Source: Hyparrhenia diplandra (taxonomy: Eukaryota > Streptophyta > Magnoliopsida > Poales > Poaceae). From it: a stretch of DNA of 64,000 bases. The stretch is from assembly GCA_015847255.1 (NCBI GenBank), contig JADLZK010009006.1, positions 124,001-188,000 on the forward strand, in the 5' to 3' direction. Below the pieces are notes generated by a model. It ran no database searches and had not been told where the DNA came from. It saw only the letters and a list, made by a program, of their open reading frames with translations. The position numbers were made by a program, and so were the translations under genes. This document shows, piece after piece, positions 35,134-45,330 of the stretch. Within the stretch, counting starts at the first letter, position 1. Every line of letters starts with the position of its first letter.

Positions 35134-35243
35134 CCGATCGATCACTTTCCCTTGATCAGCTTCGCGCTGCGTGCGCTCATATGCGTGGTCACCGCGAACC
35201 TGCTACTGACACAGACTCCGACCGATCGTTCAGCTATAGTATC

Positions 35244-35249
35244 GAGACA
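35244..35249 (-). promoter_or_regulatory. Auxin-response element TGTCTC in the Aux/IAA leader
   Basis: GAGACA on the plus strand, i.e. TGTCTC on the gene strand, lies between the presumed TATA box and the start codon. TGTCTC is the classical AuxRE bound by ARFs; feedback of ARFs on Aux/IAA genes is established for the family. Confidence 0.45.
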
Positions 35250-35373
35250 GACTGGAAGGCACACGACGGAGAGGGAGAGCACCGAGCACGGCAAAGTCCT
35301 GCTAGGCTGGGCTGGAGCATGAGCTAGCTTAGCTACCAGTAACGCGATCGATTGATGAGATGACGACGATGGG

Positions 35374-35381
35374 TATATATA
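35374..35381 (-). promoter_or_regulatory. TATA box of the Aux/IAA gene
   Basis: TATATATA read on the minus strand, 241 bases before the ATG at 35133. It implies a 5' leader of roughly 200 bases. Confidence 0.55.
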
Positions 35382-35490
35382 CGTGCAGCGGGCGCACATG
35401 CGGATCGACCGATCCGGGTGGGCGGCGCCGTCGGCAGTGGGGGCAGGCAGATGAGATCTGAGGAAGGACGAGGGTGGAATAAACAAGGGG

Positions 35491-35505
35491 CCGACAGGGT
35501 GTCGG
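35491..35505. promoter_or_regulatory. Everted pair of high-affinity AuxREs upstream of the Aux/IAA gene
   Basis: CCGACAGGGTGTCGG: two TGTCGG sites facing outward with a 3-base spacer, about 110 bases upstream of the TATA box. TGTCGG is the high-affinity ARF site known from protein-binding studies, and ARF dimers bind paired sites. Function here is inferred. Confidence 0.5.
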
Positions 35506-36438
35506 GTGTCCAGGGGACCCAGCCGCGGGCGCGCTGTCCGCCTGCCGCCGTTGGGCGCGGCAGCGCGGGCCGCCTCGTTGCCGAGCGCGGACCGACACGG
35601 GCACACGGCCCCGTCCGCTGCCGGCCCCCGCGCGCGCCGCGCACCGGGGGTTTTTCGTGGTGGGGTTTGTGGCGCGGGTGGGGAGGGGTGGGTTGTGCCG
35701 TTACGCGACACGGCATGGCTAGTGAGCGGCTGCCGGGGATGTTGCCGTGGAGAGTGGGCGCATCGCATCGTTTGCTTTGCCGATCCAGCGCGGTTTTTCG
35801 GTGGCGGTCCTGGCGGGCGGACTTGGGTTAGTGGTCGTGCCCTTCAAGTCGTGCGTGGGGCCGGTTAGCCTGAAATAAAGCTCCTTGCCTGCCTGGTGTA
35901 CCTCGTAAGATTCATGTGTCGATCATGTAGGAGCGGGTTTCTTGCACCGGCGGATATGATTGCCACTCCTACTTTAGACTTTAGATAGAGATCTATATGA
36001 TTGGCAACGTTAATCCTTGTGCGTCATCCGTCATGCCCACGTACTCCTACGTAGAGTATGGCCTTGACAAGGTGTGTTTTGATTGTATATCTTGAGATTT
36101 TTCGAAACCAGATTTTCGAAACCTATCTATGTAAAAACCTAACTATTTGTATGAGATTATAAGATTGTGAGATTATTGAATTCTCAAAATCTTCATCAAT
36201 TTAAGCGGGTACAAATTTGTATCGGTGCCCATATACACAAATTTGTATTAACAGGTACAAATATGAGATTATATTCACTTTGTTCATCTTTCGTTCCATT
36301 TTTAACTAGAACATGATTATCGATGACATTAAAGATGAACAAAGTGAATAGCCAACAATATTACGGTCTTGTCTAGACTACTCCAACGGTCCAACTTCAA
36401 ACTAAGGTCTTTTTTATTCTATGATCTATAGTTTAGGC
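35506..36438. other. Distal Aux/IAA upstream DNA
   Basis: GC-rich to about 35870 with fortuitous frames on both strands, then AT-rich. Nothing gene-like is seen. Confidence 0.5.
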
Positions 36439-36750
36439 GCTAAACTTTAGACCACATTACTGATTAAGGGTCCAAACGAGAAGATCTAAAGTGTTGTCTA
36501 AAGCTTTTAGGTAAGCTAACAAAAACCATAGATCACACACTTGAGCTAAAGTGGTCTAAAGTGTCGACATTAACTTTAGCAAGCTAAACTTTAGACCACA
36601 TTAACAGTTAAGGGTCCAAATAGAAGACCTAAAGTGGTTTTCAAAAAGCTTTAGGTAACCTAACAAAAACCATAGATCACACAATTGAGCTAAATATGGT
36701 CTAATATTTTTTCAAACATTAACTTTAGCAAGCTAAACTTTACAGACTAA
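36439..36750. repeat. Tandem repeat of about 144 bases (two and a bit copies)
   Basis: Copies start GCTAAACTTTAGACCACATTA at 36439 and 36583, with a third partial start at 36732. Units share TTAAGGGTCCAAA, AACAAAAACCATAGATCACAC and TTAACTTTAGCAAG. The many CTTTAG/CTAAAG inverted words suggest origin from a foldback or MITE-like element. Confidence 0.75.
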
Positions 36751-36848
36751 AAATCGAGCGGGTCGTTTATTTTTGGGACGGGCATTACCAACGCTTGACT
36801 AGGGTTTAGCCTCACAAAGCTATGTAAGATCAGATTCAAGTTAGATAA

Positions 36849-37180
36849 GGGCGTCTCCAATGGTCTTTCAAATAGCTAGCTAGGAGGAATTTATTTAATT
36901 TATCAATAACATTTTACAAATAGCTAGCTAGATGAGGTATAAAAATAATATAAAAGTAACATGTTGATTGGCTATCGAGGGAGAGAGACCAAATAGCTAG
37001 CGACTAATAAATATCTAATCTAGCCCATTTCTCCTAGAAACATCTCTCTCACATAACTCTCAACTATAGTGTTTTTTTTTTCTTATTTAGATGTCTCATC
37101 TAGCTGGCGATTTGTAAAAGTGACATTGATAGCCAATAGAATTGTTTTTATTTAGCGATTTGGTAACCATTGAGACGCCC
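36849..37180. mobile_element. Tourist-type (PIF/Harbinger) MITE
   Basis: A 332-base AT-rich element with terminal inverted repeats GGGCGTCTCCAATGGT at 36849-36864 and ACCATTGAGACGCCC at 37166-37180, flanked on both sides by TAA (36846-36848 and 37181-37183). A TAA/TTA target duplication is diagnostic of PIF/Harbinger. No transposase frame, so non-autonomous. Confidence 0.88.
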
Positions 37181-37183
37181 TAA

Positions 37184-39029
37184 GTAGTCAGTAGTTGCCC
37201 CAAATCGTGTTAGAGGTACCCGTGCAAGTTATAGAATCTTGAGCATAAATGTGAGACCATAAAGTAGAAGAGTTGGGATTACCGTGGTTGAAGAGTTGTT
37301 AGGTTACCTAAAACTTGTTGCACGGTAAATTTAGTGTCCACAAAACTTGGATGGGATTAGGGAGTTTCAGCACTACTACTTCCTATTAGAAGAACTCGTA
37401 ATCTATCCAGCATTTGTGAGTGTTTGAACGCAGTCCAATGAACAATTTTCTCCCTAGAGCCATGTGGGCACGCTGCTGTTTCCACAGCCCACACTTCCCC
37501 GGAGGCGGTCCCCCTGCACGTCACCAAGTGGAGCACAGAGCCAACAGCTGCTACTGCACACTGCTGCTGTGTCCCAGTGGATCTGCCACTCCTTGCTTGT
37601 GTCTGCACGCATGGGCACCGCGCTTCCCCATGCCTCGGCGCGCCCGCTGCCGGCCTGCTCTGTGCCAGTAGACTTCCGGTACAAGCCGCAGTAAATTTCT
37701 CTGCAGAATTTCAGCGCCCAAACAAACAATCGCTCGTTCGCTCGTTCGCGCCTGTGATATTTTTCTATCCTTCAGTCGTGTGCATACTGGACAGACACGT
37801 AGACGGTCTCCGGGCATGTAGATACAGTTGCAGGGGGGACAAGATTTCACAAAGCGCCCCGGATGTCAAAAAGTTTGGGCGTCGGATCGGCTGCACTAGA
37901 AAAAGGAGAAAAAAAGCCGAGTGGTGTGGTGTCGGATGGCTGCCCTGCCCGGACGCATCCTCCGCGAGCCGTACGTTTCCTGCGATGGGACTGTGAGACG
38001 ACGGAGCAGTTTCCGTGCTGGTGCTGCACAAGCCACTGTCCGGGGGCACGCTGCACGCAGACACGAGGCGGCGGCGACGGCGACAACGACGAGATCTCTC
38101 GCTCGGCGCTGCCGGCGGTACCGATTGACGACTCGTGTTTTCGGATCCTGTACGTGCGTGCGTTGGCGAGGTTGTTCCTCCGCGTCACGTTCTTTGATGA
38201 GGAACTTTAGCTTTGGACTGTAGTACAAAGAGCCAGCCACGCCGGTATGGTTTTTCCTGCTCCCCTCCCCATACAGTTCAAAACAGCAATGTCGCGCCGG
38301 TTCAAAAAGCACGTGTTTCGCCGAGTTACGCAAAGGGCGACACATAAAGCATGTTAGCCGGAGGGAGTAGACCATAGTACAGCAAAACAAAACCAGCAAT
38401 GTCGCGCCGGTTCAAGAAGCACGAAATCTGCGAGTTTAGCAAAGGTTACCCTACTCCTGCAGAGTGTCAGTGTCCGGGAACTCTGCTTTGACCTGGACGG
38501 ACGGATGGACGGTTGGTCCGTGCTCTGCATGCGGTCCGTTGAACCCTGGTCTTGGCCGGAGAGGGTTCAGGTTCAGTGCTTGACTGCCTGTATCGCATCC
38601 ATGCCTCTTATCTTTCAGACCACCGAACACGTACGCGCTCATCACGCGATCACGCAAGTACAATGAACTCACGCCGAAACCTCGAGTATCCGGGCCGGCT
38701 ATCCCTGTCCGTCCGTCCGTCCGTCCGGGTCCGGGACCGGGAGAGGAAGAACGGCACGGCGCCCGGCCCGTTCTCTCGGGAATCCACAGCGTGTCGCTTG
38801 GACGTTTCGGATCAGCCGAGCAGAGGACGTCGTTGTCCCAGCTATCCTCTGCGCGATGCGATGCCATGCCATGCGATGCCGATGCGGTGCCATGCACTGA
38901 ACCTTGGGAGCGCGGAGCGCTGACGCAGACTCGTCGGGTCACGGTGCCGGTTGTGCGTGACAAGTGTCGACTCGCCCGTGCTCCGCTCGCTCGGTACCGC
39001 CGCTAGCTTTGGCTGTTTTTTTGATGGCG
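37184..39029. other. Intergenic DNA without recognised genes
   Basis: Mixed-composition DNA with many overlapping short frames on both strands, none with recognisable domains. It contains a direct repeat of about 30 bases (CAGCAATGTCGCGCCGGTTCA core) at 38284-38313 and 38394-38423, and a (CCGT)n tract near 38705-38725. Confidence 0.45.
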
Positions 39030-40035
39030 TGCAGCTGCGCCACACGAGATATTCGCGCCACGCGTACAGCCACAGTCCACAGTGTGCACAATCCCTACAG
39101 TATAGGAGTACTACTACTAGTTGTGTCGTGCGACGAGCCGTGACGAGCGTACTACCTTGGCAACCTTGCAAACAAATGATGCTCAACGCCCCCCCTCGCA
39201 GGGCTGAATCTCCGGAACTGGCTTGCTCCTCAGCTCGACAGCTCCTGTCCAATGTCGCGTTGCTGTTATGACTACGACTATAGAACTGCTTGTAGTATGA
39301 GATGAGATTACATGGTCCCGGGAACGTCATGCACTGATCTATGTCGCTGAGTTCACGCCCAAAGCCCCAAACCAGTTTTGCTAAAAAAAATGACTAGCCT
39401 ATGTCATTGGGCGTGTTTGGATCCTCTAACTTGGTCCGAGTTAGAGTTACTTTTAACTTTAACTCTAATCCTCAAATAACTCTAACCCATGGATAGTTTG
39501 GATAAAGCGTGGGTTATTTTGATTCTTGCCCTTACAATTTTCGATCTTTGGAAATTTGGCCTTGCAATTCAAGTATTTGGAGATTTGCCCTTCCTATTCT
39601 CATTCTACTTGACATTTGCCCTATTCTCGCTGACGCGCTCGTCGGGCCTACTTGTGGCATTGTATTTGACATAGGTCCGATTGCCCCGTTTAAGTGTGCC
39701 TCACACCGTCTTCTGGTGCGTATGCCCCATTCGCGCCACGCGCCGTTTGCGCAGTCCAAAGTGTGAGTGTGCACAATCCTACAGTATAGTACTACTAGTT
39801 GTGTCCTTCGACGAGAGCCGTGACGAGCGTACTACCTTAAAACAAATGATGCTCAACGCCCCCGCAGGGCTGAATCGCGGAACTGGCTTGCTGTTATGAC
39901 TACGACTATATAACTGCTTGTAGTATGAGATGAGATTACATGGTCCCGACAACGTCATGCACTGATCTATGACGCTGAGTTCACGCCCAAAGCCCCAAAA
40001 CCAGTTTTGCTAAAAAAAAATGACTAGCCTATGTC
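39030..40035. repeat. Direct duplication of about 350 bases separated by inserted DNA
   Basis: The block from about 39050 to 39408 (including TGTGCACAATCC, GTGACGAGCGTACTACCTT, CAAATGATGCTCAACGCC, ATGAGATGAGATTACATGGT, TGACTAGCCTATGTC) recurs from about 39727 to 40035 in the same order, with internal deletions in the second copy. Between them lies DNA starting GGGCGTGTTTGGATCCTCTA at about 39409, which has the look of a transposon end. Confidence 0.8.
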
Positions 40036-41006
40036 GTTGAGTTCACGCCCAAAACCCCAAAACCCAATTTCGTTGAGTTCACGTCCAAAACTCATCTATG
40101 TTGTACTTGATAAGTAAACTGTTGGCTCATTTAGACACAGTTTTTTATTACTTATCTAAATACAATTTAATTATATCTAGACATTCATAGCAAAAAAAAT
40201 AACCTATGTAAGGGGTCAAGCCAAACAAAAATGGGCAAAGATAGTTGTTAGCAGAGTTAGATGGATAAATTTCCAATTACTTGAATTGTAATGGTAAGTT
40301 TCAAAGAATGAAAAATTATAAGGGCAATGATCCAAATATCCCTTGGATAAAGGGTTAGAAGCACAGTTTTCCAATCACTTTTCCAAGTTAGTGTGCCTTT
40401 GGGTTGGTGGGCTCAACCAAAGTAACCCAAATATCACCTCCTTGAGGGGTTACTTCTTTTTGTGGGTTAGAGCCAAAATAACCCAATTATAACCCATGTA
40501 AAGATGTTTTTGGGTTATTTGGAAGAAAAATATGGTCCAATCTAACTCTGTGAGCGGCATCTTTGTTGTCGAAAACCCATTGAGTTCCGCCCAAAACCCC
40601 AAACCCAATTCCGTTGAGTTCACGTCCAAAACTGGCTTTGTCACTGGTTGAGGGGTACTTAGATAAGTAAACTGTTTGCTCATTTAGACACAGTTTTTAT
40701 TACTTATCTAAATACTCCATCCATTTCAAATTATACCTTTAGCATAAGTCATTTGACAACAAGTTTGATCAATGTCTTATTCAAAAATTTGTGCAAAATA
40801 TCATATTTTTTTTGTCGTGGCTTTCTTTATTAGTATAAGTTCTTAAAGAATGACTTGAATTTGACAATATTTAAACGAAGAAAATTTTTGAATCTACCGA
40901 ATGGTCAACCCCTGAGCCAAAAAGTCAAACGACTTATAATTTGAGATGTATGTACAATTTAGCTTATATCTAGAAACATAGCAAAAAAAAAAAAAAAAAA
41001 ACCTAT
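40036..41006. repeat. Second direct duplication (about 170 bases), one copy split by a MITE
   Basis: Copy X at 40036-40206 and copy Y at 40572-41006 share TTGAGTTC(A)CGCCCAAAAC, GTTGAGTTCACGTCCAAAAC, GATAAGTAAACTGTT, CATTTAGACACAG and ATTACTTATCTAAATA. In copy Y the sequence is interrupted after TCTAAATA by the MITE at 40715-40952 and then resumes TACAATTT as in copy X. Confidence 0.85.
40715..40952. mobile_element. Stowaway MITE with an empty-site partner in the window
   Basis: A 238-base AT-rich element with imperfect inverted ends (CTCCATCCATTTCAAATTAT left; ATAATTTGAGATGTATG right) and a TA duplication (40713-40714 and 40953-40954), the Stowaway signature. The duplicated unoccupied copy reads ...CTAAATACAATTT, showing the exact pre-insertion site. 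Confidence 0.88.
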
Positions 41007-42256
41007 GTAGTTGTAAAAAAGCCAAAATAATGAGCTACTCGTTGTTAGCTGGCCATATGGAACTAGAGTTTGGTTCACCCATTAGCTTGCATACTTAGAT
41101 GGTTTATGACTAGTCCAAATGATCTAAACATATGCCGTACCCAAAATGAGCTACAGTTTCACACACACACACACAAAACAACAACTGAGCTGCAGTAATT
41201 CATGAGTTTCAATACCTATGTCTCGTTCATTACATCAACCATAAAATTTGGTGACCCCATACCTCTACTTGTGGTCCAAGAATTAAAAAAAATGTTTCAG
41301 CTTTGGAATCAGATTATTCTTTTATGGTTTAAATAATTAAAGATAGCTATATAAATACTCATGTCCTACGAGCTGTACTTACAATCAAGCGAAAAAAGGA
41401 ATTCTAGTAATATGTTAGAGGTTCCTTTCTAGAGACACGAGGAACCTATAGCCTTTACACAACCATTTTCGTAACCACTTCACAGGGCAAATTCAAACTC
41501 CATAGAACAGATGAGAGGCAAAGTTTTCGTTAGAAAAATCAAAACAGCACAATAAAGTTGAACCAAAAACAATATGACCGCTTTGGTGGCGAAAAAGCCT
41601 GCCAAAACGAGCATCTTAAAAATGGCTCCTTGCGAGGAGGATCCAAAAGCCGGAGCCAAAAAGAGTGACTTCTCCTTACTCCTTGCAATCTTGTAAGCCG
41701 TGCATAATCAAATGGAGGTGATGACATCATTAAACTGTATAATGTTTTAAATAATGTATATTTGGAGGTGATGTCAAAAATGAACACGAGTTTATCTAAA
41801 ATATTACATATATACCGAAATCATGATTATGTTCTTTCGTTTACACAATCATTTTTTTTTTTTTTTGAGGCAAGTTTACACAATCAAATGGTAGTAGTAT
41901 TTTTTCCACAGTTCGCCTGGGACAGAAGCAGGCAGGCTGCCGGGCCTTCGCTACGTGGATGAAAAGGGCCGGCATTGAAACGGGGCCTTCAAAGAAAAAT
42001 TGTAAAAAAAGGAAAAAAAAAAAAGACTGAAATTGAGCATTCAAAGCAAAATTCAATCAAGTGGAGTAGCATTTTTTTTCTTCTACAATTCAGCTGGGAC
42101 AGAAGCAGAACTGGCTGGCTGCCGGGCCTTCGCGACGTGGATGAAATGGGCCGGCATTTAAACTGCGCCTTGAAAGAAAAAGACGTGGATGTGGATGAAA
42201 TGGGCAAGCATTGAAACTGGGCCTTAGAAAGAAAATGGTTAAAAAGAAAACTAGAA
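41007..42256. other. Intergenic DNA with a repeated GC-rich word
   Basis: No gene. Between 41910 and 42230 a phrase of about 60 bases (GGGACAGAAGCAG, CTGGCTGCCGGGCCTTCGC, ACGTGGATGAAA-GGGCCGGCATT) occurs twice, about 175 bases apart, with a shorter third trace, suggesting a small local duplication. Confidence 0.45.
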
Positions 42257-42329
42257 TGGAGATGCGGGGTATCGATCCCCGTACCTCTCGCATGCTAAGC
42301 GAGCGCTCTACCATCTGAGCTACATCCCC
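42257..42329 (-). tRNA. tRNA-Ala, anticodon AGC
   Basis: On the minus strand a 73-base cloverleaf is readable: acceptor GGGGATG pairing with CATCTCC, D arm GCTCAGATGGTAGAGC, anticodon stem-loop CTCGC-TTAGCAT-GCGAG (anticodon AGC), T arm with CGGGG...CCCCG and the GATCGA loop core, and discriminator A. The internal A box (TAGCTCAGATGGTAGAGCG) and B box are intact. A Pol III-type T run follows on the gene strand. Nuclear-type; no intron. It is apparently a functional single copy. Confidence 0.93.
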
Positions 42330-43345
42330 TTACGTTTACGTTGGTATTAAATATGAATTTTGATCTTTGTACATCCAACTTTTGGATCCAGACTTAATGT
42401 CAGAGCACGTGCGATCCATTTTCTGCAAAACACAAAGATTAAGGACCACTTTAGTATGACTCCAGCTCGCTCCTCTTAAAAGAGAAGTGACTTTTGGCTG
42501 CTCTCATGGAGTAACTTTTATGATTAAGCTGAAATTGATTAGAAAATTAGCAAAATAACTTTAATTTTGTTATACTTTATACCAAATTTTTATGACGTAG
42601 AGACAGAAAAAGTCATGTTTTTATGATCCTCTATTGGTACAAAAAATCACTCCGACTCCTTTGGACTTACCATTGAAACTATTTCTTGAATATTTGTTTA
42701 GCAAAATTAATTGGATTTTTTTTACAAAGCAAAACTGTAATTGAGTTGAGCTAGAGCTAGAGCTAGAGCCACCCCTAAAACCTTGTCAAACGAGCTAAGA
42801 AACCTAGTGGCCTAAAGATGCCAACTGTCTACCGCAACATAAGGGCTCCTTAGGTTTGCGAGGTTTTGTGAAGGGTTTTTGTAGGAATATTGCTCATATA
42901 GGGTTTGTTCCTATCCATTCGTTTGGTTTGCAGGAAACATGAACATGTTCCGAGAGAAATTTATTGCTTTGTATGTCAATTTCAAAGGGTTCGTAGCATT
43001 CAGTCAAAATTCTTGGTATAATTCCTGTTCAAGAAGAACGAGAAACTTAGTGTTGTTGCTACTAGATGATGGTGGTCCTTCTATTTAGAAGAAATATTTT
43101 AGCCATGTCTAATCATCTAATTAACATAAAAACAACTTCATTATGGTTTAAATCCTTTAGAATTCCTATGATTTTCCGACAACCCATCTAAACAAAAATG
43201 TTTTAGCCATGTCTAACCAGCTAGTTAACATATAACATCTTCATTGTGGTTAAGATCCTTCAGATTTCCAATGATTTTTTGATGACCCATCTAAATGACA
43301 GAGTTCCATCGAAGTTTTCAATCATGTGTTTTGCATCTACGAGTA
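42330..43345. other. AT-rich intergenic DNA
   Basis: No gene. Two related stretches at about 43098-43165 and 43199-43270 share TTAGCCATGTCTAA, AGTTAACAT, TTCATT(A)TGGTT and GATTTTCCGA-like words, so this is a diverged local duplication of about 100 bases. Confidence 0.45.
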
Positions 43346-43469
43346 CTACCTTCATTCCAAATTGTAAGTTGGTTTGACTTTTTTTGGTTATGTATCTAGA
43401 CATATTATTATATTAAGATATGTAATAACATGGATGTACTAAAAAAAAAGTCAAAATGACTTATAATTT
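43346..43469. mobile_element. Stowaway-type MITE, right end lost
   Basis: It starts CTACCTTCATTCCAAATTGT and its body contains TGTATCTAGACATATTATTA and AGTCAAAATGACTTATAATTT, both typical of Stowaway elements whose arms are TATGTATCTAGACAT and CGACTTATAATTTGGAATG. After ACTTATAATTT the expected GGAATG...AGTA end is missing. Confidence 0.6.
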
Positions 43470-44223
43470 ATATTATGTTCTTGCTATTCCCATATTATTA
43501 TTTTCCTAATTTGAAAGGAGCTCTAAACATGCAAAATGCAATCAAATGGATTGGTTTAGATCGATCTTAACCTGATGATTCATCATCATGAAGTATTTCT
43601 ATTTTCTATAGCATAAAACCCGAATTTAGGTTTGAAATAAATTTACAAGAAATCCACCTACTACCAATCCTTAAACATTTCGGAAACCACACTAGATCAG
43701 TATCGCATTGCTCGTCAATCATTTCATCCCCTACAATATCGACAAGTCCATAAGCTTGGGCTTCGTCTGCCGACATAAAAACATCCCTTTCCATGTCTTG
43801 GATACAACCCAAAAGGCTTGCCTCGTTCTTAGTGCATAAACCCTTGTGATCATTTCGCGAACTTTGTGTAACTCTTCCACTTCTAGTAAAAATTCTGGTG
43901 TCCTTGCCCGATAATAAGCACTAGCAGGTTGGTGAAGCATAATCCTAGCGTGAGGGAATGCTATACGCTTGGTGGGTTCTTCTCCAAGCGAGAATGAAGG
44001 AGGCCATGGACGCGGCTATTCAAGCATATTGTATATATATCGGGTGTCACCGTTTGTATCGTATCAAAAATCGCTATTCCCGAGATTAGCCACCGCCAGG
44101 GGGAGTTTATAAACAAAAAAATATCGCTATTTCCATCTTCTATACTTATAATTTATATTATGTTCTTGCTATTCCCATATTATTATTTTCCTAATTTGAA
44201 AGGAGCTCTAAACATGCAAAATG
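43459..44223. repeat. Identical 80-bp direct repeats flanking a plastid-DNA insert
   Basis: 43459-43538 and 44144-44223 are identical over 80 bases (start ACTTATAATTTATATTATGT, end CTCTAAACATGCAAAATG). The first 11 bases belong to the right part of the neighbouring Stowaway element, so the repeat is nuclear at least at that end. The 605 bases between them carry the clpP fragment. Confidence 0.88.
43539..44143 (-). pseudogene. clpP: Nuclear insertion of chloroplast clpP (NUPT)
   Basis: On the minus strand the sequence reads, with breaks, as the C-terminal two thirds of grass chloroplast clpP (the ATP-dependent Clp protease proteolytic subunit): IEDG...FLFINS at 44143-44100, TVTPDIYTICL, FPHARIMLHQPASAYY, RARTPEFLLEVEELHKVREM, DMERDVFMSADEAQAYGLVD, DEMIDEQCDTDLVW, and the stop at 43661-43663. 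It lacks the 5' end, and frames shift at least three times (GGCGGTGG region, the TTGGAGAAG region, and after YALRT), so it is not functional. High similarity to the plastid gene as I remember it suggests a fairly young transfer. The 120 bases beyond the stop are probably plastid flank. Confidence 0.88.
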
Positions 44224-45325
44224 TCGTGGTCTAATACCACCGATTACGGTAATGTCGACTAATGCGTGCTCCGATGGCCTAGCTCTAGAGACAATGACAC
44301 AAGATTTATACTGGTTCGGGGCAAATCGGGCTTCCTAGTCCAGTGTGATCACTATCCGAGCTCAAATGCTCATACCGGGGCTTAGTACAAGCAAGGCGAG
44401 AGAGGGAGAGGGCTCCCAAGTCTCTATGATTGAGGCTAGTGCCAATATCAAGTGAGTGTGTGTGTGAGTTGAGAGTGAACCTTGTTGTTCTCTCCTGCCC
44501 CAACCCGGAGGCCTACTTCCCCTTTTATAGTCACAAGGGGGGTAGGGGACATGAACTCCTCTCGGGCTGAGGACTTGGAGAAATGAGAAGCAGCGTGTAC
44601 GGGGTAGTAGATATGTGGAAGAGCTCGAGGCGAGCTCCTGGCGCGTCGAGGGCTCCCTTCGAGCTCTTGAGCGTCTTGGGCGCCAAAAATCCGTCGTCGT
44701 GACGCGGGAATCGCGGTTTGGATGGTGGTCGCCGCCTTGCCTCTAATCGCAGTTTGGAAGATGTCTTCGGTATGGGGGGGGTCCATACCGCCGATGGGAA
44801 GGCGCACCCGTGATGTACCGTGTGGCACTATAGCGGAGCCGTTGGAGCCGACGGGGTTTGGCGAGGTGGTCGAATGACCTCTCCCCCGTAGCTGGGGCGT
44901 TGCGTGGCTACGGTGTTGCCTTGAGAGAGTGGTTGAGCTTGTCGAGAGTTGTTGGCCAACTCCCGCACCCCGCAGCTTCTTCGAGAAGGCGGACGGACGA
45001 GGCTCTCGGCAGGTTGTGGTCGTGAGGCTCATCGCGAGGAGCTCGAGCGAGACGGAAAGAAGTCCCCGGGGACGAGGTTGAGCGCGTTGAAGACAAGGGA
45101 GCTCGTCGTCGAGAGACTTCGAGTAGAGCGGAACGACGATCTCTGTCCGAGGAGCTCGTTTATGAGAGCCCGAGCGAGGCGGAGGCTTGTCCCTGCGTGG
45201 AGAGCTCTTGTGTGTGGTGAAGACCGTGTGCCACGGTAGGATGTCCTTCCTTTCTTGCGGTCGGGATTCGGGTCATGTTTGGGCTGAGAGCTCGCTACGG
45301 GTATCCCAAATATCGATTCCCCACA
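44222..45325 (-). mobile_element. Solo LTR of an LTR retrotransposon
   Basis: A 1104-base block starts TGTCGTGG and ends CCCCACA (TGT...ACA ends), and is flanked by a perfect 5-base duplication CAAAA (44217-44221 and 45326-45330). No internal retrotransposon frames and no second LTR are present, so it is a solo LTR left by recombination. A TATAAAAGG box read on the minus strand (44521-44530) suggests the element was oriented that way. The body is rich in GAGCTC/CGAGCTC words and contains TTTATACTGGTTCGGG, a phrase common in grass LTRs (from memory). Overlapping open frames of up to 194 codons inside it are not genes. Confidence 0.82.
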
Positions 45326-45330
45326 CAAAA

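Noticed and set aside
37357..39330. Many frames of 80-170 codons on both strands
   Set aside because: Mutually overlapping, Arg/Ser/Pro-rich, without start context or domains.
44521..44530. TATAAAAG on the minus strand as a promoter of a host gene
   Set aside because: It lies inside the solo LTR and is best read as the retroelement's own TATA box.
44448..45328. Frames of 99-194 codons between 44.4 and 45.3 kb
   Set aside because: They lie inside the solo LTR and match nothing gene-like.
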